Shown: piece after piece, positions 44,482 to 53,919 of the stretch
How positions within the stretch are numbered: the first letter of the stretch is position 1
Layout: each line of letters begins with the position of its first letter
NCBI RefSeq assembly: GCF_000325705.1
Contig: NC_019904.1
Coordinates: forward strand, 1,000,001 to 1,064,000
Direction: 5' to 3'
Source of the DNA: Echinicola vietnamensis DSM 17526
Lineage (GTDB): Bacteria; Bacteroidota; Bacteroidia; Cytophagales; Cyclobacteriaceae
DNA: 64,000 nucleotides
Notes under the pieces: generated by a model
What the model saw: only the letters and a program-made list of their open reading frames with translations
Database searches by the model: none
Told to the model about the DNA's origin: nothing
Position numbers and translations under genes: made by a program

Positions 44482-44674
44482 ACTTAATTTATAGTCCTTT
44501 AAAAAACCTTTCAAAGGATAGCAAAACTATGCCCTACCAGTTTTAAAAATGACTGAACAAGCCTATTTTTAGATTTTCTCTTTCAGAAAAAAAAACAGGC
44601 AATAGATTTCAATGCTAGTTTAAAATTCGATTATCCTTTTTACCTAATGAATTTTGGAAGGTAATCATCCAGTA

Positions 44675-45052
44675 TCATTCCTGGCTTATGGCCGTCACCT
44701 CCAAATAATAAGCCGTGCTGCCAGCTGGAAGACTTGGCGGAACATTGGTATATTTCCAATAATATCCGCTAAAAATCACCTCTATCAACTCCTCCTCACC
44801 CTCTAGTAAGGAAAAATCAGCTGGTATAGAGCATACCACACCAACCTCTGTCACATCATATGTCCCGGAAAAATGGTAGCTGATCGCATATTTATCAGAA
44901 TCATCCATGCGATACAAAAGCCCCTTCCTATTTTCCACTTCTTGGACAAACTCCGTGGCTTCCGCACAGTTGGATTCGGGATAATCAGGGCTCGCCGGCT
45001 GACAGGCCCCCAAAAGAATCATGATAACACACACTACATTCATCCTACTCAT
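44675..45052 (-). CDS. Small hypothetical lipoprotein
   Basis: A 125-residue protein with lipoprotein signal MSRMNVVCVIMILLGAC (lipobox LGAC, Cys 17). A beta-rich soluble part follows with paired Cys residues (NCAEATEFV and VVCSIPADF) that could form a disulfide. No family is recognised. It lies between the IS110 element and the rhamnosidase gene on the same strand as the polysaccharide cluster, but with a 133-bp gap. Confidence 0.7.
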   Translation of the reverse strand: MSRMNVVCVIMILLGACQPASPDYPESNCAEATEFVQEVENRKGLLYRMDDSDKYAISYHFSGTYDVTEVGVVCSIPADFSLLEGEEELIEVIFSGYYWKYTNVPPSLPAGSTAYYLEVTAISQE

Positions 45053-45185
45053 AACAACATATTGTTTATTTAATGTTATTCAGTAGATGGAGTAGCGTAC
45101 CAATGCGCCATAAATTTAATTAATTTCCTCACCTAAAGGGCAAGAGCTCTTATAATTTTAGGAAAAGGTACTTTGCTGATACCTA

Positions 45186-47906
45186 TCAAAACACCAATTC
45201 ATATTCTCCTGAACCCAACTTTACCTCCATGTCTCCTGAACGGAGTGCTTCCCCGTTCATCAAAATCCCTCCAGTGGCAGAAATGGGCATTTTCACAATG
45301 GCCGTAGTATTTGCAGGCACTTTAATTTTCCAAGTGATCTGTTCACCTTTCCGCTCCCAATGACTTCCAATCGCACCATATGGGGAATCGAAACTTGCCT
45401 TTACACTGTCCAAGCCTTCTACAAACACAGGGGCCAATTCAAAAACTTTAAAGCCAGGGCTGTCTGCACCCGCTTTGATCCCCGCCAAATACTCATAAAA
45501 CCAAACGGTCAAGTCACCCAAAAGCATGGTGTGGTTTTGGGAATTCATGGTGGGTTTGGCCACATTGCCGTGCCATAACTCCCAAATGGTCGTCGCACCG
45601 TTTTCGATCATGTAGCCCCAGCTGGGAAAAGTGGTATTGGTAGCCAGCTTAAGGGCCAAGTCAGCCCTTCCATAGTCCGAAAGGGTCCGCATCAACCATT
45701 GCGTGCCGATCAACCCGGTGCTTAGGTGACCGTTGTTTTTGATCTGGATGGTCTCCACCACTTGGTCAAAAACCCGCTGTCGATCGTCTTCCGGCACCAT
45801 CCCAAAGGCCAATGGCAGCAGGTTATCGGTCATTTTATTGTCCCCATAAAAGCCTTGATGGTAAAATTCCTCGTGAAAACCTTCATGAACCTTCTCCTTC
45901 AGGGATTGATAGGACGGAATCTCTTCATGCTTGCCCAAGATGGTAGCAAATCGGCTCATCACTTCCATAAAATGGTAATAATATGCGGTGGAGATTAAGG
46001 CACTTGGCCGTTTGACATCGGCATTTTGGCCCGTTCCGGCTTCAATGCTCGGCGGCGGCACCACCCAATCGCCATAGCTATCCTCAGTGACAATGTAATC
46101 CTCGGTCATATACCGATCCGCCATATAGCCCAGCCATTTCTTCATGGCTGGATAATTCTCCCGAATCACACTGGTGTCTCCCGTTTGCTGATAAAGCATG
46201 TCAGCAATCATCAGGTAAGTACCTGGCCAGGTCATGTTATCACTATAATACCGCCAATAGGCTGGCGCTACATCTGGAAGGGCACCATCGGCCTTCTGGG
46301 CCAAGCGAATGTCATCCAACCACTTTTTATACAGCCGAACATTGTCAAACATGTAAGACTCTCCATGTGCACCCACGGCCCGATCTCCCAGCCACGGCTG
46401 ACGCTCATTTCGCTGCGGGCAATCCACCGGCATGCCTTTGTAATTCCCCGCAATGCCCCACCAGGCATTTTGGTAAATATGGTTCAGCATAGGATCTGAT
46501 GTTTCAAAGTGCCCAATGGTCTTGATGTCATCATACACCATCTTGCCCATGAAATCCTCTATCTTTGGCTCTCCCGGATATCCCGAAATCTCCACAAAAC
46601 GGAATCCATGATAGGTAAAGCGAGGCTCCCATGTGACTTTCTCCTCATTTTTTAGGACATATGTATCGGTGACCTTGGCGTCACGGAGGTTCGTCATGAA
46701 GAGCTCACCATTCTCTTGGAGGGATTCGGCAAATTTGAGCTTGACCGTGTCTCCCTTTTTCCCTTTGACGGTCATCTGCAGCCATCCCACCATATTTTGG
46801 CCCATGTCCAACACATAACGGTCTTGGCCAATTGCCTCCAGCGACACAGGTGCCACGTCCTGCATCACCTTCATGTTTTCATTCATCTGCGCTTCATAAT
46901 CGCCCACTGGCTCCTGCACATATTCCGCTTGCAGCCAAGCGGAATCATCAAATCCTACCTGATCCCATCCGATAAATTCTTTATTGGCATCATAATACTC
47001 GCCGTCGTATTCATTATTGTTCCGGATAGGGCCATCAGCAGTGCCTTTCCATTGGTCACTGGTGGAGATCACCTCTGTGCTGCCATCTGTATAATGGATG
47101 ATGAGATTGAAAAGTAGCTTAGGGAAACCAAAGTTCTTGATTTTATAAGGTTTGTAGTGTTGGCGCATCGTAAAGTAACGTCCATTGCCGAGCATAACCC
47201 CTACGGCATTCGCACCATTTTCCTGCAGCAAATCGGTTACCTCATAGGCATTGTACTTTACATTTTGGGTATAATCCGTAGGGGTCGGCGCCAAAACAGC
47301 ATCCCCTACTTTTTGGCCATTGAGGTGCAGCTCATACAGTCCCAATCCCATGATGTAAACGGTCGCCCGCTCCACTGTTTTCTTTATGTCAAACTCATCA
47401 CGAAAGTACCGCGCGCCCAAGGTAGGAAAGGTCGAAACCTCTTCCCATGGAAATGCCCGATCAAAACCGATCCACCTGCCTTTCCAGTCCTTATAATACC
47501 GCAGCCCCAGGATCCAATGTGCCCTTTCGCTCCAATCACTCTCTCCGTGGTTCGTCCAGACTTTTACCTTCCAATAAACCTTGGTATCCTTATCCAACTC
47601 CTCACCGGCATACCTGATATTGGTGCTTTCTTCCGCATCCACCTTCCCTGAATTCCACAAATCTGCCTTATCCGGACTCAACAGCGACGGATCGGAAGCT
47701 ACCAGCACTTGATAAGCTTGTTGGTAAGTGGAAGGGGTTTCGGTGATGATTTCCCAGCTCAACCTCGGATTCTCCACATCGATTCCTGCTGGGTTGGTCA
47801 GCATTTCCACTTTCAGGTGATCCACAGCAATGTCCTGATCCGGATGGCTTATGGCCACTGAAATCATTGTAAAAAATAAAAGTATCAAAGTAGTCAATCT
47901 TTTCAT
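45186..47906 (-). CDS. GH78 alpha-L-rhamnosidase
   Basis: A 906-residue exported enzyme; ATG 47906 gives the signal peptide MKRLTTLILLFFTMISVAIS. Domain order matches GH78: an N-terminal Fn3-like domain (VEMLTNPAGIDVENPRLSWEI), the Bac_rhamnosid_N domain with YIMGLGLYELHLNGQKVGD, a beta-sandwich, and then the (alpha/alpha)6 catalytic domain with MPVDCPQRNERQPWLGD, where the Glu in NER is the likely general acid. A C-terminal beta-domain follows (NTTAIVKMPISATGGILMNG). It would release terminal alpha-L-rhamnose from rhamnogalacturonan-, ulvan- or flavonoid-type substrates. It is the last gene of the minus-strand carbohydrate cluster. Confidence 0.95.
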   Translation of the reverse strand: MKRLTTLILLFFTMISVAISHPDQDIAVDHLKVEMLTNPAGIDVENPRLSWEIITETPSTYQQAYQVLVASDPSLLSPDKADLWNSGKVDAEESTNIRYAGEELDKDTKVYWKVKVWTNHGESDWSERAHWILGLRYYKDWKGRWIGFDRAFPWEEVSTFPTLGARYFRDEFDIKKTVERATVYIMGLGLYELHLNGQKVGDAVLAPTPTDYTQNVKYNAYEVTDLLQENGANAVGVMLGNGRYFTMRQHYKPYKIKNFGFPKLLFNLIIHYTDGSTEVISTSDQWKGTADGPIRNNNEYDGEYYDANKEFIGWDQVGFDDSAWLQAEYVQEPVGDYEAQMNENMKVMQDVAPVSLEAIGQDRYVLDMGQNMVGWLQMTVKGKKGDTVKLKFAESLQENGELFMTNLRDAKVTDTYVLKNEEKVTWEPRFTYHGFRFVEISGYPGEPKIEDFMGKMVYDDIKTIGHFETSDPMLNHIYQNAWWGIAGNYKGMPVDCPQRNERQPWLGDRAVGAHGESYMFDNVRLYKKWLDDIRLAQKADGALPDVAPAYWRYYSDNMTWPGTYLMIADMLYQQTGDTSVIRENYPAMKKWLGYMADRYMTEDYIVTEDSYGDWVVPPPSIEAGTGQNADVKRPSALISTAYYYHFMEVMSRFATILGKHEEIPSYQSLKEKVHEGFHEEFYHQGFYGDNKMTDNLLPLAFGMVPEDDRQRVFDQVVETIQIKNNGHLSTGLIGTQWLMRTLSDYGRADLALKLATNTTFPSWGYMIENGATTIWELWHGNVAKPTMNSQNHTMLLGDLTVWFYEYLAGIKAGADSPGFKVFELAPVFVEGLDSVKASFDSPYGAIGSHWERKGEQITWKIKVPANTTAIVKMPISATGGILMNGEALRSGDMEVKLGSGEYELVF

Positions 47907-48295
47907 ATTGTAAGTATTTAAGCTGAGCATTCGTAATGTTGTACGTGGTGAAATCTTATGTTGTATAGGCATTATCCTTCTTCATACTTTTTCCATTGAT
48001 GAAAAAGTATGCAAAAAATCTAGGCCATGGAGCATCTTCCAAATTGAGCCGATCATCTTTTCGAAATGGTTTTATGTTTACTCAATTTGATTTTGTGCCA
48101 GTTGCTGTAGGCTAAAAATGAGTGGATCTCGCTTGTCCACTGCGCGAGCTAACTCATTTTCTTTACACCCTCATCAACTGTCCCAAAAACAGATGCTCCA
48201 AAGGCCATGTATTAAATTCCGATAATAACTCCATACGTGCAAAGTAGCGGAGAGTCACATTATTTAAACCCCAAAGCTCCTCACCAAAATACACT
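47907..48295. other. Spacer between the GH78 and MGH1-like genes
   Basis: About 390 bp without a supported gene or perfect promoter box. It is bounded on the right by a paired-hairpin repeat. Confidence 0.4.
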
Positions 48296-48360
48296 GTTCC
48301 TCGTTTGAAACGAGGAACCTACTGAAACGTGGAACATACGATCAGGGCATTTGCAATGCC
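48296..48360. repeat. Paired-hairpin repeat overlapping the end of the MGH1-like gene
   Basis: The first hairpin is GTTCCTCGTTT-G-AAACGAGGAAC (48296-48318, perfect 11-bp arms). The second, GGCATT-TGC-AATGCC (48346-48360), lies inside the coding sequence and encodes the last residues of the neighbouring protein. Similar hairpin pairs are at 51364-51411 and 62691-62740. Confidence 0.75.
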
Positions 48361-49892
48361 AACGGCTCCAAGCCTTCTGAACGGCCCACTTCCTGCCCGT
48401 TGACCAGTACATGTAGCCCCTTGCCTTTTTGGTACTTTTCACCCGTCTTGTCCCAGAATATCGTGACGATATTGCCTTGGTAAGCAATATTGTCTAAACA
48501 GAACCAATCCCACGTTTCTTCAGGCACCAATGGGTTCACTTCAAACTGGCCATTGGCTCCAGGCCTGAACCCTACCAGTCCCGTGATGATCATGTCGTTA
48601 AAGGTGGAGTGGTTGTAATATCGGCTACGCTCTTGGTCTCCTTTCAGCCAAAAGCCTGTTTTTTCATCCAAATACTCTCCAATATAGGGCCTTCCCCGAT
48701 AATACTGGGACTCCACGTATTTCTCCATCAGGCTAAAGTAATCGGATTTATCGACCATTTCTTGGTGGTAATTGTTTAGCAAATTGGCCATCGCAGTCAT
48801 GGTCTGGCTGGTGGCAAAAGGCCAAATGGCCCCGTCCCATTCACAATTACAGCACCCGTGTGTCCTGAAATCGGGGTGGCGACATTCGGCGGTAGTCAGG
48901 CCAAAAGGAGCCAAAAAGCCCCCTTCATCCGTTACCTGATCCCAGGCAGCATGATATGGGTTCTTGTCCTCGGGCAGGTTGAAGTACCAAGGAATAAATC
49001 CAATGGCTTCCCGAACTTGGGCAAAGCCTCCTTCCTCTTTCACTGTCTCAAAAAACAGGTCTTCAGAATTCCATAAATTTTCTTGTACCAGCGTCTTGAT
49101 CGTACTGGCCTTATCCTCATAGTTTTTGGCCAATGCCTCATCACCTTTGAGTGCAGCGATTTTGGCGATGGCTTTGGCATTGCCGTACATGTAACTATTG
49201 ATGGTCGGTCGGACGTTTTTGACATGCCTTCCACCACTGAGGCTTTCTTCCATGCCATCCTTCACATCGATCTGCCAAAACAGCCCATCTTCCCGCTGCC
49301 GGTTGTCTTCCCACCATTGATACTCCTTCAGCAAATCTGGCAGCATGTCCAGCAAATATTGCTCGTCTCCCGTCACCAAGTAGCGGTGATAAAGGGCATC
49401 TGCTGTCCAACTGCTAAAGCTATGCAGTTTTTCCATGGGTTGACCGTCGTTGCCGCGGTACCAGGTGTGCACGATCTGGTCCAGGTATTTGGGATCATGC
49501 AGCCAGCGGGATTCATAGATATGATGTCCGAGCGCACAACTGATCAGGTTATACTTATCCGAATAAGACCGCTCTACCAAAAACTCTGTCATGGCATAGC
49601 CCACCGGAGTCTTCTTGATGTGCTTCCGAAGCGACCACCAGCGATAGTAAAAAATCTCCTCAAAATTCTTTTGGGGTGCTTCAAAAAGCGGAATGTTCTC
49701 CTCCATCCAAGCCCAAGAATCTTCATTGGAAATGGCCTGGGTGATGTTTTCATCCTCCATGCGGTTAAAATAATCCGCATAATGCTTGAAGTCCTCTTTC
49801 TTGAGCAGCGCCGGCCCTTGGGCTTCCGCAGTAGTGGCACAGCTACCTAAACAGCACATCAGAGCAACTAAGCTGAGGAGTTTAATTTTCAT
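48342..49892 (-). CDS. MGH1/trehalase-like (alpha/alpha)6 glycosidase, lipoprotein
   Basis: A 516-residue probable glycoside hydrolase. ATG 49892 yields the lipoprotein signal MKIKLLSLVALMCCLGSC; starts further upstream would translate a repeat and are rejected. The body is an (alpha/alpha)6 toroid-like sequence: IFYYRWWSLRKHIKKTP, YWRGNDG-like loops, NVRPTINSYMYGNAKAIAKIA, CNCEWDGAIWPFATSQTMTA and YYNHSTFNDMIITGLVGFRP. This resembles mannosylglycerate-hydrolase/trehalase-like glycosidases found in pectin-related clusters. The CAZy family is uncertain. Its C-terminus is encoded by a repeat hairpin. It sits between GH105 and GH78 genes on one strand, so it probably acts on the same oligosaccharides. 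Confidence 0.75.
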   Translation of the reverse strand: MKIKLLSLVALMCCLGSCATTAEAQGPALLKKEDFKHYADYFNRMEDENITQAISNEDSWAWMEENIPLFEAPQKNFEEIFYYRWWSLRKHIKKTPVGYAMTEFLVERSYSDKYNLISCALGHHIYESRWLHDPKYLDQIVHTWYRGNDGQPMEKLHSFSSWTADALYHRYLVTGDEQYLLDMLPDLLKEYQWWEDNRQREDGLFWQIDVKDGMEESLSGGRHVKNVRPTINSYMYGNAKAIAKIAALKGDEALAKNYEDKASTIKTLVQENLWNSEDLFFETVKEEGGFAQVREAIGFIPWYFNLPEDKNPYHAAWDQVTDEGGFLAPFGLTTAECRHPDFRTHGCCNCEWDGAIWPFATSQTMTAMANLLNNYHQEMVDKSDYFSLMEKYVESQYYRGRPYIGEYLDEKTGFWLKGDQERSRYYNHSTFNDMIITGLVGFRPGANGQFEVNPLVPEETWDWFCLDNIAYQGNIVTIFWDKTGEKYQKGKGLHVLVNGQEVGRSEGLEPLALQMP

Positions 49893-49917
49893 CAACGATA
49901 GCCCTGTATTACCAAAT

Positions 49918-49990
49918 GTCATTGCGAGGAGGGACGACGAAGCAATACCCTTTTCTTTATGGGAGATTGCTTCACTTCGTTCGCAATGAC
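49918..49990. repeat. Cruciform-forming dispersed repeat ('CRSEAIS' type)
   Basis: The outer arms GTCATTGCGA (49918-49927) and TCGCAATGAC (49981-49990) enclose inner arms GAAGCAAT (49939-49946) and ATTGCTTC (49966-49973), so two nested perfect stems are possible. Translated on the minus strand it reads ...RHCERSEAISHKEKG..., the familiar artefact peptide from this widespread non-coding repeat. It lies in the 158-bp spacer before the MGH1-like gene. Confidence 0.85.
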
Positions 49991-50050
49991 GTGTTGCAAG
50001 AAAATACGATACCAAAGCGTGAAGGTTTTTTGAGTATTGCATGATCCAAT

Positions 50051-51271
50051 TTATTGATTTTCTACCGAAGCTCTTTCATGCTCTATACTGGCCATCACAG
50101 CTGGAGCGGTGCCCTTCGGGTCATTTTCTTTGATAGGCTCCGAGATATAGTACTCAAAACTTCCATCTCGATTTCCATCTCCTCCAAGGCCCGCCACCGA
50201 GCAGACATCCGTTACCGATACAGTACCATCCTCTTCCACGTTAAAAAACTGGTTGACCAAGCCATTGTAGCCTTTATCGGCGGTAGCTAAATAACTATCT
50301 GGCAAATATCCCTTCCTTACACCTTTGTAAAGAAAATACACAAACATCCCCGTACCTGAGGCCTCCAGATAGTTCCCTTCGCGGTCTCCCTGGTCCGTCA
50401 CTTGATACCATGCCCCAGTTTGCGGATCCTGAAAATCCTTGATACCTACGGCAATATTATTGGCCATGTCGATTAGCCTGGCACGGTCGGGATGATCTTG
50501 TGGCATGAAATCCAACACATCCACGATGGCCATCACAAACCATCCCATGCCACGGCTCCAGAAATTGGCCGAAAGGCCGGTTTCCTTATCCGCCCAGTCC
50601 TGCTCCCGACTCTCGTCCCAACCGTGATAGAGCAGGTGCTTCTCAGGATCAAAAAGAACCTCGTAGGCAGCCATCAACTGGTGTACGGCATCATCAATTT
50701 GCGCTGGCTGGTCAAACGCCGCACCATAAGCCGCCATAAATGGTCCTGCCATGTACAGGCCATCCAGCCAAACTTGGTGGGGATACTTTTTCTTGTGCCA
50801 AAATCCACCATCAGAAACCCGTGGATGCTTCTCCAATTGCTGAATCAAGGTATCCAAAGCCTTGCGGAATTTTTCCTCCCCAGTTTCCTGATAGAGCGGA
50901 ATCAGTACTTTTCCGGAGTTGATGTTGTCGATATTGTAAATCTCCATTTTATAGGTTCTGATGGTACCATCGTCCTCAATGATATTATTCCCAAAATCTT
51001 TTACAAATTCAAAATACTTGTCATCGCCTGTGTAATGCCACATGTCCAGCATCGCTTTGCACACCAACCCTTCATGGTAGCCCCAATACGGGTCTCCCAC
51101 GATCCAATCTTCCAAGCGTGTCATATCTGAATCAGCTAGCCTTACCGACCATTTTTTTTCTACTGGCGCAACTGCTTCCTGCTGTTTTTCGTTGCTTTCC
51201 TTTTTAGCCCCACAGGAAAACAGCAGAATCGCTGCTCCTACAGTCGCCACTACATTATTTATCTTATTCAT
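50051..51271 (-). CDS. GH105 unsaturated (rhamno)galacturonyl hydrolase, lipoprotein
   Basis: A 406-residue lipoprotein (MNKINNVVATVGAAILLFSC, lipid Cys 20; ATG 51271, because the upstream codon is TTG). The GH105 (alpha/alpha)6 features are WIVGDPYWGYHEGLVCKAML, HQVWLDGLYMAGPF with the catalytic Asp (D170), NFWSRGMGWFVMAIVDVLD and EASGTGMFVYFLYKGVRKG. GH105 enzymes hydrate and release the 4,5-unsaturated uronic acid that polysaccharide lyases leave on pectin (rhamnogalacturonan) or ulvan oligosaccharides. It implies that a lyase acts upstream, though none is in the window. It lies in line with GH95 and the MGH1-like gene. Confidence 0.94.
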   Translation of the reverse strand: MNKINNVVATVGAAILLFSCGAKKESNEKQQEAVAPVEKKWSVRLADSDMTRLEDWIVGDPYWGYHEGLVCKAMLDMWHYTGDDKYFEFVKDFGNNIIEDDGTIRTYKMEIYNIDNINSGKVLIPLYQETGEEKFRKALDTLIQQLEKHPRVSDGGFWHKKKYPHQVWLDGLYMAGPFMAAYGAAFDQPAQIDDAVHQLMAAYEVLFDPEKHLLYHGWDESREQDWADKETGLSANFWSRGMGWFVMAIVDVLDFMPQDHPDRARLIDMANNIAVGIKDFQDPQTGAWYQVTDQGDREGNYLEASGTGMFVYFLYKGVRKGYLPDSYLATADKGYNGLVNQFFNVEEDGTVSVTDVCSVAGLGGDGNRDGSFEYYISEPIKENDPKGTAPAVMASIEHERASVENQ

Positions 51272-51311
51272 TTCTCTATTTATCAACTTCTTAAATTTAA
51301 AGTCTGTTTCA

Positions 51312-51411
51312 CCCCCTAACCCCCTAAAGGGGGAATAGAACCCAAATGGCGTCCCTCACTGGCGCTCGTTTGTAACGAGCCGCCTCATGAGCACGGGCAT
51401 TTGAAATGCCC
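51312..51411. repeat. Repeat-rich spacer with paired hairpins
   Basis: It contains CCCCCTAACCCCCTAAAGGGGG (51312-51333), a dispersed word common in this phylum. Two hairpins follow: GCTCGTT-tgt-AACGAGC (51364-51380) and GGGCATTT-g-AAATGCCC (51395-51411). The pair has the same architecture as those at 48296 and 62691. Confidence 0.75.
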
Positions 51412-51477
51412 TTTTGACAATATTGAAATTTTCCAATCTTTCAATTTTCAAACCTTCCAACATTCAACACATTTACC

Positions 51478-53919
51478 CTACCTCCCCGAAATTTCGTATA
51501 CTTCGCCAGGCGCTGTTGCCAAGTCATATTCATAGTATTCCGGCAATTCCACTGGATTCAAGGTAGCTTTCTCGGAGATCAAGGGTTGCTGCACTTCGGG
51601 TAGATCGAAGAAATAGTTAGGATTTTCTCCTGATGCTGCCGTCAACCCTTTTGCTTTGAGCTTATTGGCAGCGCGCAGCCTTAAGTTTCCTCCCAAGGTA
51701 GACTTGATCACCAGTTTATCCACCTTATTGTCTTTCCAGGTCAGTTCCACGATCTCAAATCCGCCTCTTGCCCGCAGCCCTTCAATACTTCCTTTACCCC
51801 AAACACTTGGCAGTGCCGGCAACAGGTGGATGGCACCTTCTTGGCTTTGCATCAGCATCTCGGCGATTCCTGCTGCACAGCCAAAATTCCCGTCAATCTG
51901 AAAAGGAGGATGGGCATCAAACATATTGGCATACGTCCCACCACCACGGGTAGATGGCGTGACGAGGCTCAACTGATTTTGCAGTAGTTTATATGCATGG
52001 TCACCGTCCAGAAACCTTGCCCAAAGGTTTACCTTCCAGCCCATGGACCATCCAGTAGATGGATCCCCCCTAAACATCAGGGAAGTTCTGGCCGCATCAA
52101 ACAGTTCCGGGGTCCGGAATGGTGAAATTTGGTTACTCGGAAACACGCCATAAAGATGAGACACATGACGGTGCTTGTCAGCTGGATCGTCCCAATCGTG
52201 CATCCACTCTTGAAGTTGTCCATATTGCCCCACCTGCATAGGGGCCAACTTGGAGCGGGTGGCTTTTAGCGTATCCGCAAACGCCTGGTCTTCTCCTAAA
52301 ATCTCACTGGAACGAATCAGGTTAGAAAACAGGTCGAATAGGAGCTGGTTATCCATCGTCACCCCTGCGGCAATGGTGGCGCCATGCACATGGCTGTTTT
52401 CAGGTGAACTGGACGGGGACACGACCAGCCAGCCATTTACCGGCTCCTCGATCAACACATCCAGAAAAAACTGTGCGGCTCCCTTCATGATCGGATAAGC
52501 CTCCTTCAGAAAATCTTCGTCACCACTGTACAGGTACCGCTCCCAAAGGTGCTGGCTCAGCCATGCTCCGCCACTTGGCCACATGCCTGATGCCGCATAA
52601 TCGATCGGCCCGGTGATACGCCAAATGTCAGTATTGTGATGGAGTACCCAGCCTCGGGCACCGTACATCATTTTAGCAGTTTGTTGGCCGGTTTCGCTGA
52701 CCTCTCGCACCATTTGCAGAAAGGGCTCGTGCATCTCGCTGAGATTGGTGAGCTCTGCTGGCCAATAGTTCATTTCAGCATTGATATTGACGGTATATTT
52801 ACTTTCCCACGGTGGGAAAAGCATATCGTTCCAAATGCCCTGTAGGTTGGCCGGCTGGCCGCCCGGTTGGGAACAGGAAATCAACAGGTACCGAGCAAAC
52901 TGAAAATATAGGGCTGCCAGCTGCGGGTCATGGACTTCCGAAAACTGCTGTATCCGCTGGTCGGTTGGCTTTTCTGCCGCCTCGGTGCTGCCAAGGTCAA
53001 TGGCCACGCGATCATAAAATTGCTGATAATGCTCGATATGCTCCCTTTTGATCGCCGCAAAGTCCTTTTGCAATGCGGCATCCAAAAGAGCTTCAGCCTT
53101 CCGTTCATATTCGACCGAAAGGTCATTATAGTTCTTAAAATTCGTCGCAATGGAAATGTACAAGGTGACTTCATCGGCTCCATCAACACTGATCAGGCCA
53201 TCTTTGACCGCCAACTGACCACCTTTGTTGGTCGCCTTTATCCTTCCCTGGAATTTAACTCCTCCGCGTTGATGATCATGGGTTTGGGAAACGCCGGACA
53301 GGGTCAGCTGATCGCCTCTCACCCGTGCTTCGGCATTGTCATGAGGGCTGGTCATGTGAACATTACAGGTAATGCTGCCGGGACGATCCGCCGTCAGCTT
53401 CACCATGATGACGTCATCTTCAAAGGCACTGAGCACCTCACGGGTATACTGCACACCGTCCACCGAATAGCGTACCGTGCTGGTGGCGTCTTCTAGGTTT
53501 AAGTCTCGGTAATAATCCTGGTAATCCTGATGGCCCGGAAAAGAAATATAAACATTGCCAAAGGTCTCATACGGCATCCCATCATTGGTCTGGGACATGA
53601 TTTTTTCATTGGCCAGCTCTTGGGCCGCTTGATAATCACCATCAAAAATCAGCCGTCGAACATATGGAATGGCCTCCTTGGCACTCGTGTGAGCGTTACT
53701 GTTGGGCGAACCTGCCCAGATCGTCTCTTCATTCAGCTGCAAGCGCTCCATGGCCGGCACCCCAAAAACCATCGCTCCCAAACGGCCATTGCCAAGGGGC
53801 AGGGCTTCATTCCAATTGGATGCTGGTTGGTCATACCAAAGCTTCCAAGCGGTCTCTTGCGCCTGAAGGGTCATTATATTTACAAAAAAAACGAGTAGTA
53901 ATAGTTTGGTCCAACGCAT
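51478..53919 (-). CDS. GH95 alpha-L-fucosidase/alpha-L-galactosidase
   Basis: An 813-residue exported enzyme (signal peptide MRWTKLLLLVFFVNIMTLQAQ). The N-terminal beta region starts with the family's LWYDQPASNWNEALPLGNGRLGAMVFG. The (alpha/alpha)6 domain carries N378 and N380 (VNINAEMNYWPAE), the general acid E507 (SPSSSPENS) and D676 (QIDGNFG), equivalent to the catalytic residues of the Bifidobacterium AfcA enzyme. The family is inverting and cuts alpha-1,2-L-fucosides or, in several Bacteroidota pectin (RG-II) clusters, alpha-L-galactosides. The context favours a pectin- or xyloglucan-type substrate. The spacing to GH105 is 206 bp and contains repeats. Confidence 0.95.
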   Translation of the reverse strand: MRWTKLLLLVFFVNIMTLQAQETAWKLWYDQPASNWNEALPLGNGRLGAMVFGVPAMERLQLNEETIWAGSPNSNAHTSAKEAIPYVRRLIFDGDYQAAQELANEKIMSQTNDGMPYETFGNVYISFPGHQDYQDYYRDLNLEDATSTVRYSVDGVQYTREVLSAFEDDVIMVKLTADRPGSITCNVHMTSPHDNAEARVRGDQLTLSGVSQTHDHQRGGVKFQGRIKATNKGGQLAVKDGLISVDGADEVTLYISIATNFKNYNDLSVEYERKAEALLDAALQKDFAAIKREHIEHYQQFYDRVAIDLGSTEAAEKPTDQRIQQFSEVHDPQLAALYFQFARYLLISCSQPGGQPANLQGIWNDMLFPPWESKYTVNINAEMNYWPAELTNLSEMHEPFLQMVREVSETGQQTAKMMYGARGWVLHHNTDIWRITGPIDYAASGMWPSGGAWLSQHLWERYLYSGDEDFLKEAYPIMKGAAQFFLDVLIEEPVNGWLVVSPSSSPENSHVHGATIAAGVTMDNQLLFDLFSNLIRSSEILGEDQAFADTLKATRSKLAPMQVGQYGQLQEWMHDWDDPADKHRHVSHLYGVFPSNQISPFRTPELFDAARTSLMFRGDPSTGWSMGWKVNLWARFLDGDHAYKLLQNQLSLVTPSTRGGGTYANMFDAHPPFQIDGNFGCAAGIAEMLMQSQEGAIHLLPALPSVWGKGSIEGLRARGGFEIVELTWKDNKVDKLVIKSTLGGNLRLRAANKLKAKGLTAASGENPNYFFDLPEVQQPLISEKATLNPVELPEYYEYDLATAPGEVYEISGR

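Larger units (their letters stand above)
43040..44490 (+). mobile_element. IS110-family insertion sequence, boundaries approximate
   Basis: The element includes the transposase gene and non-coding ends whose limits cannot be fixed by eye. A GGACTT word occurs before the gene (near 43049) and its complement AAGTCC after it (near 44389). These could be sub-terminal repeats but are short enough to be chance. No target duplication was found, as expected for this family. Confidence 0.5.

Noticed and set aside
49893..50042. Longer N-terminus for the MGH1-like protein
   Set aside because: The extension (RHCERSEAISH...) is the translation of a non-coding dispersed repeat. ATG 49892 starts a proper lipoprotein signal.
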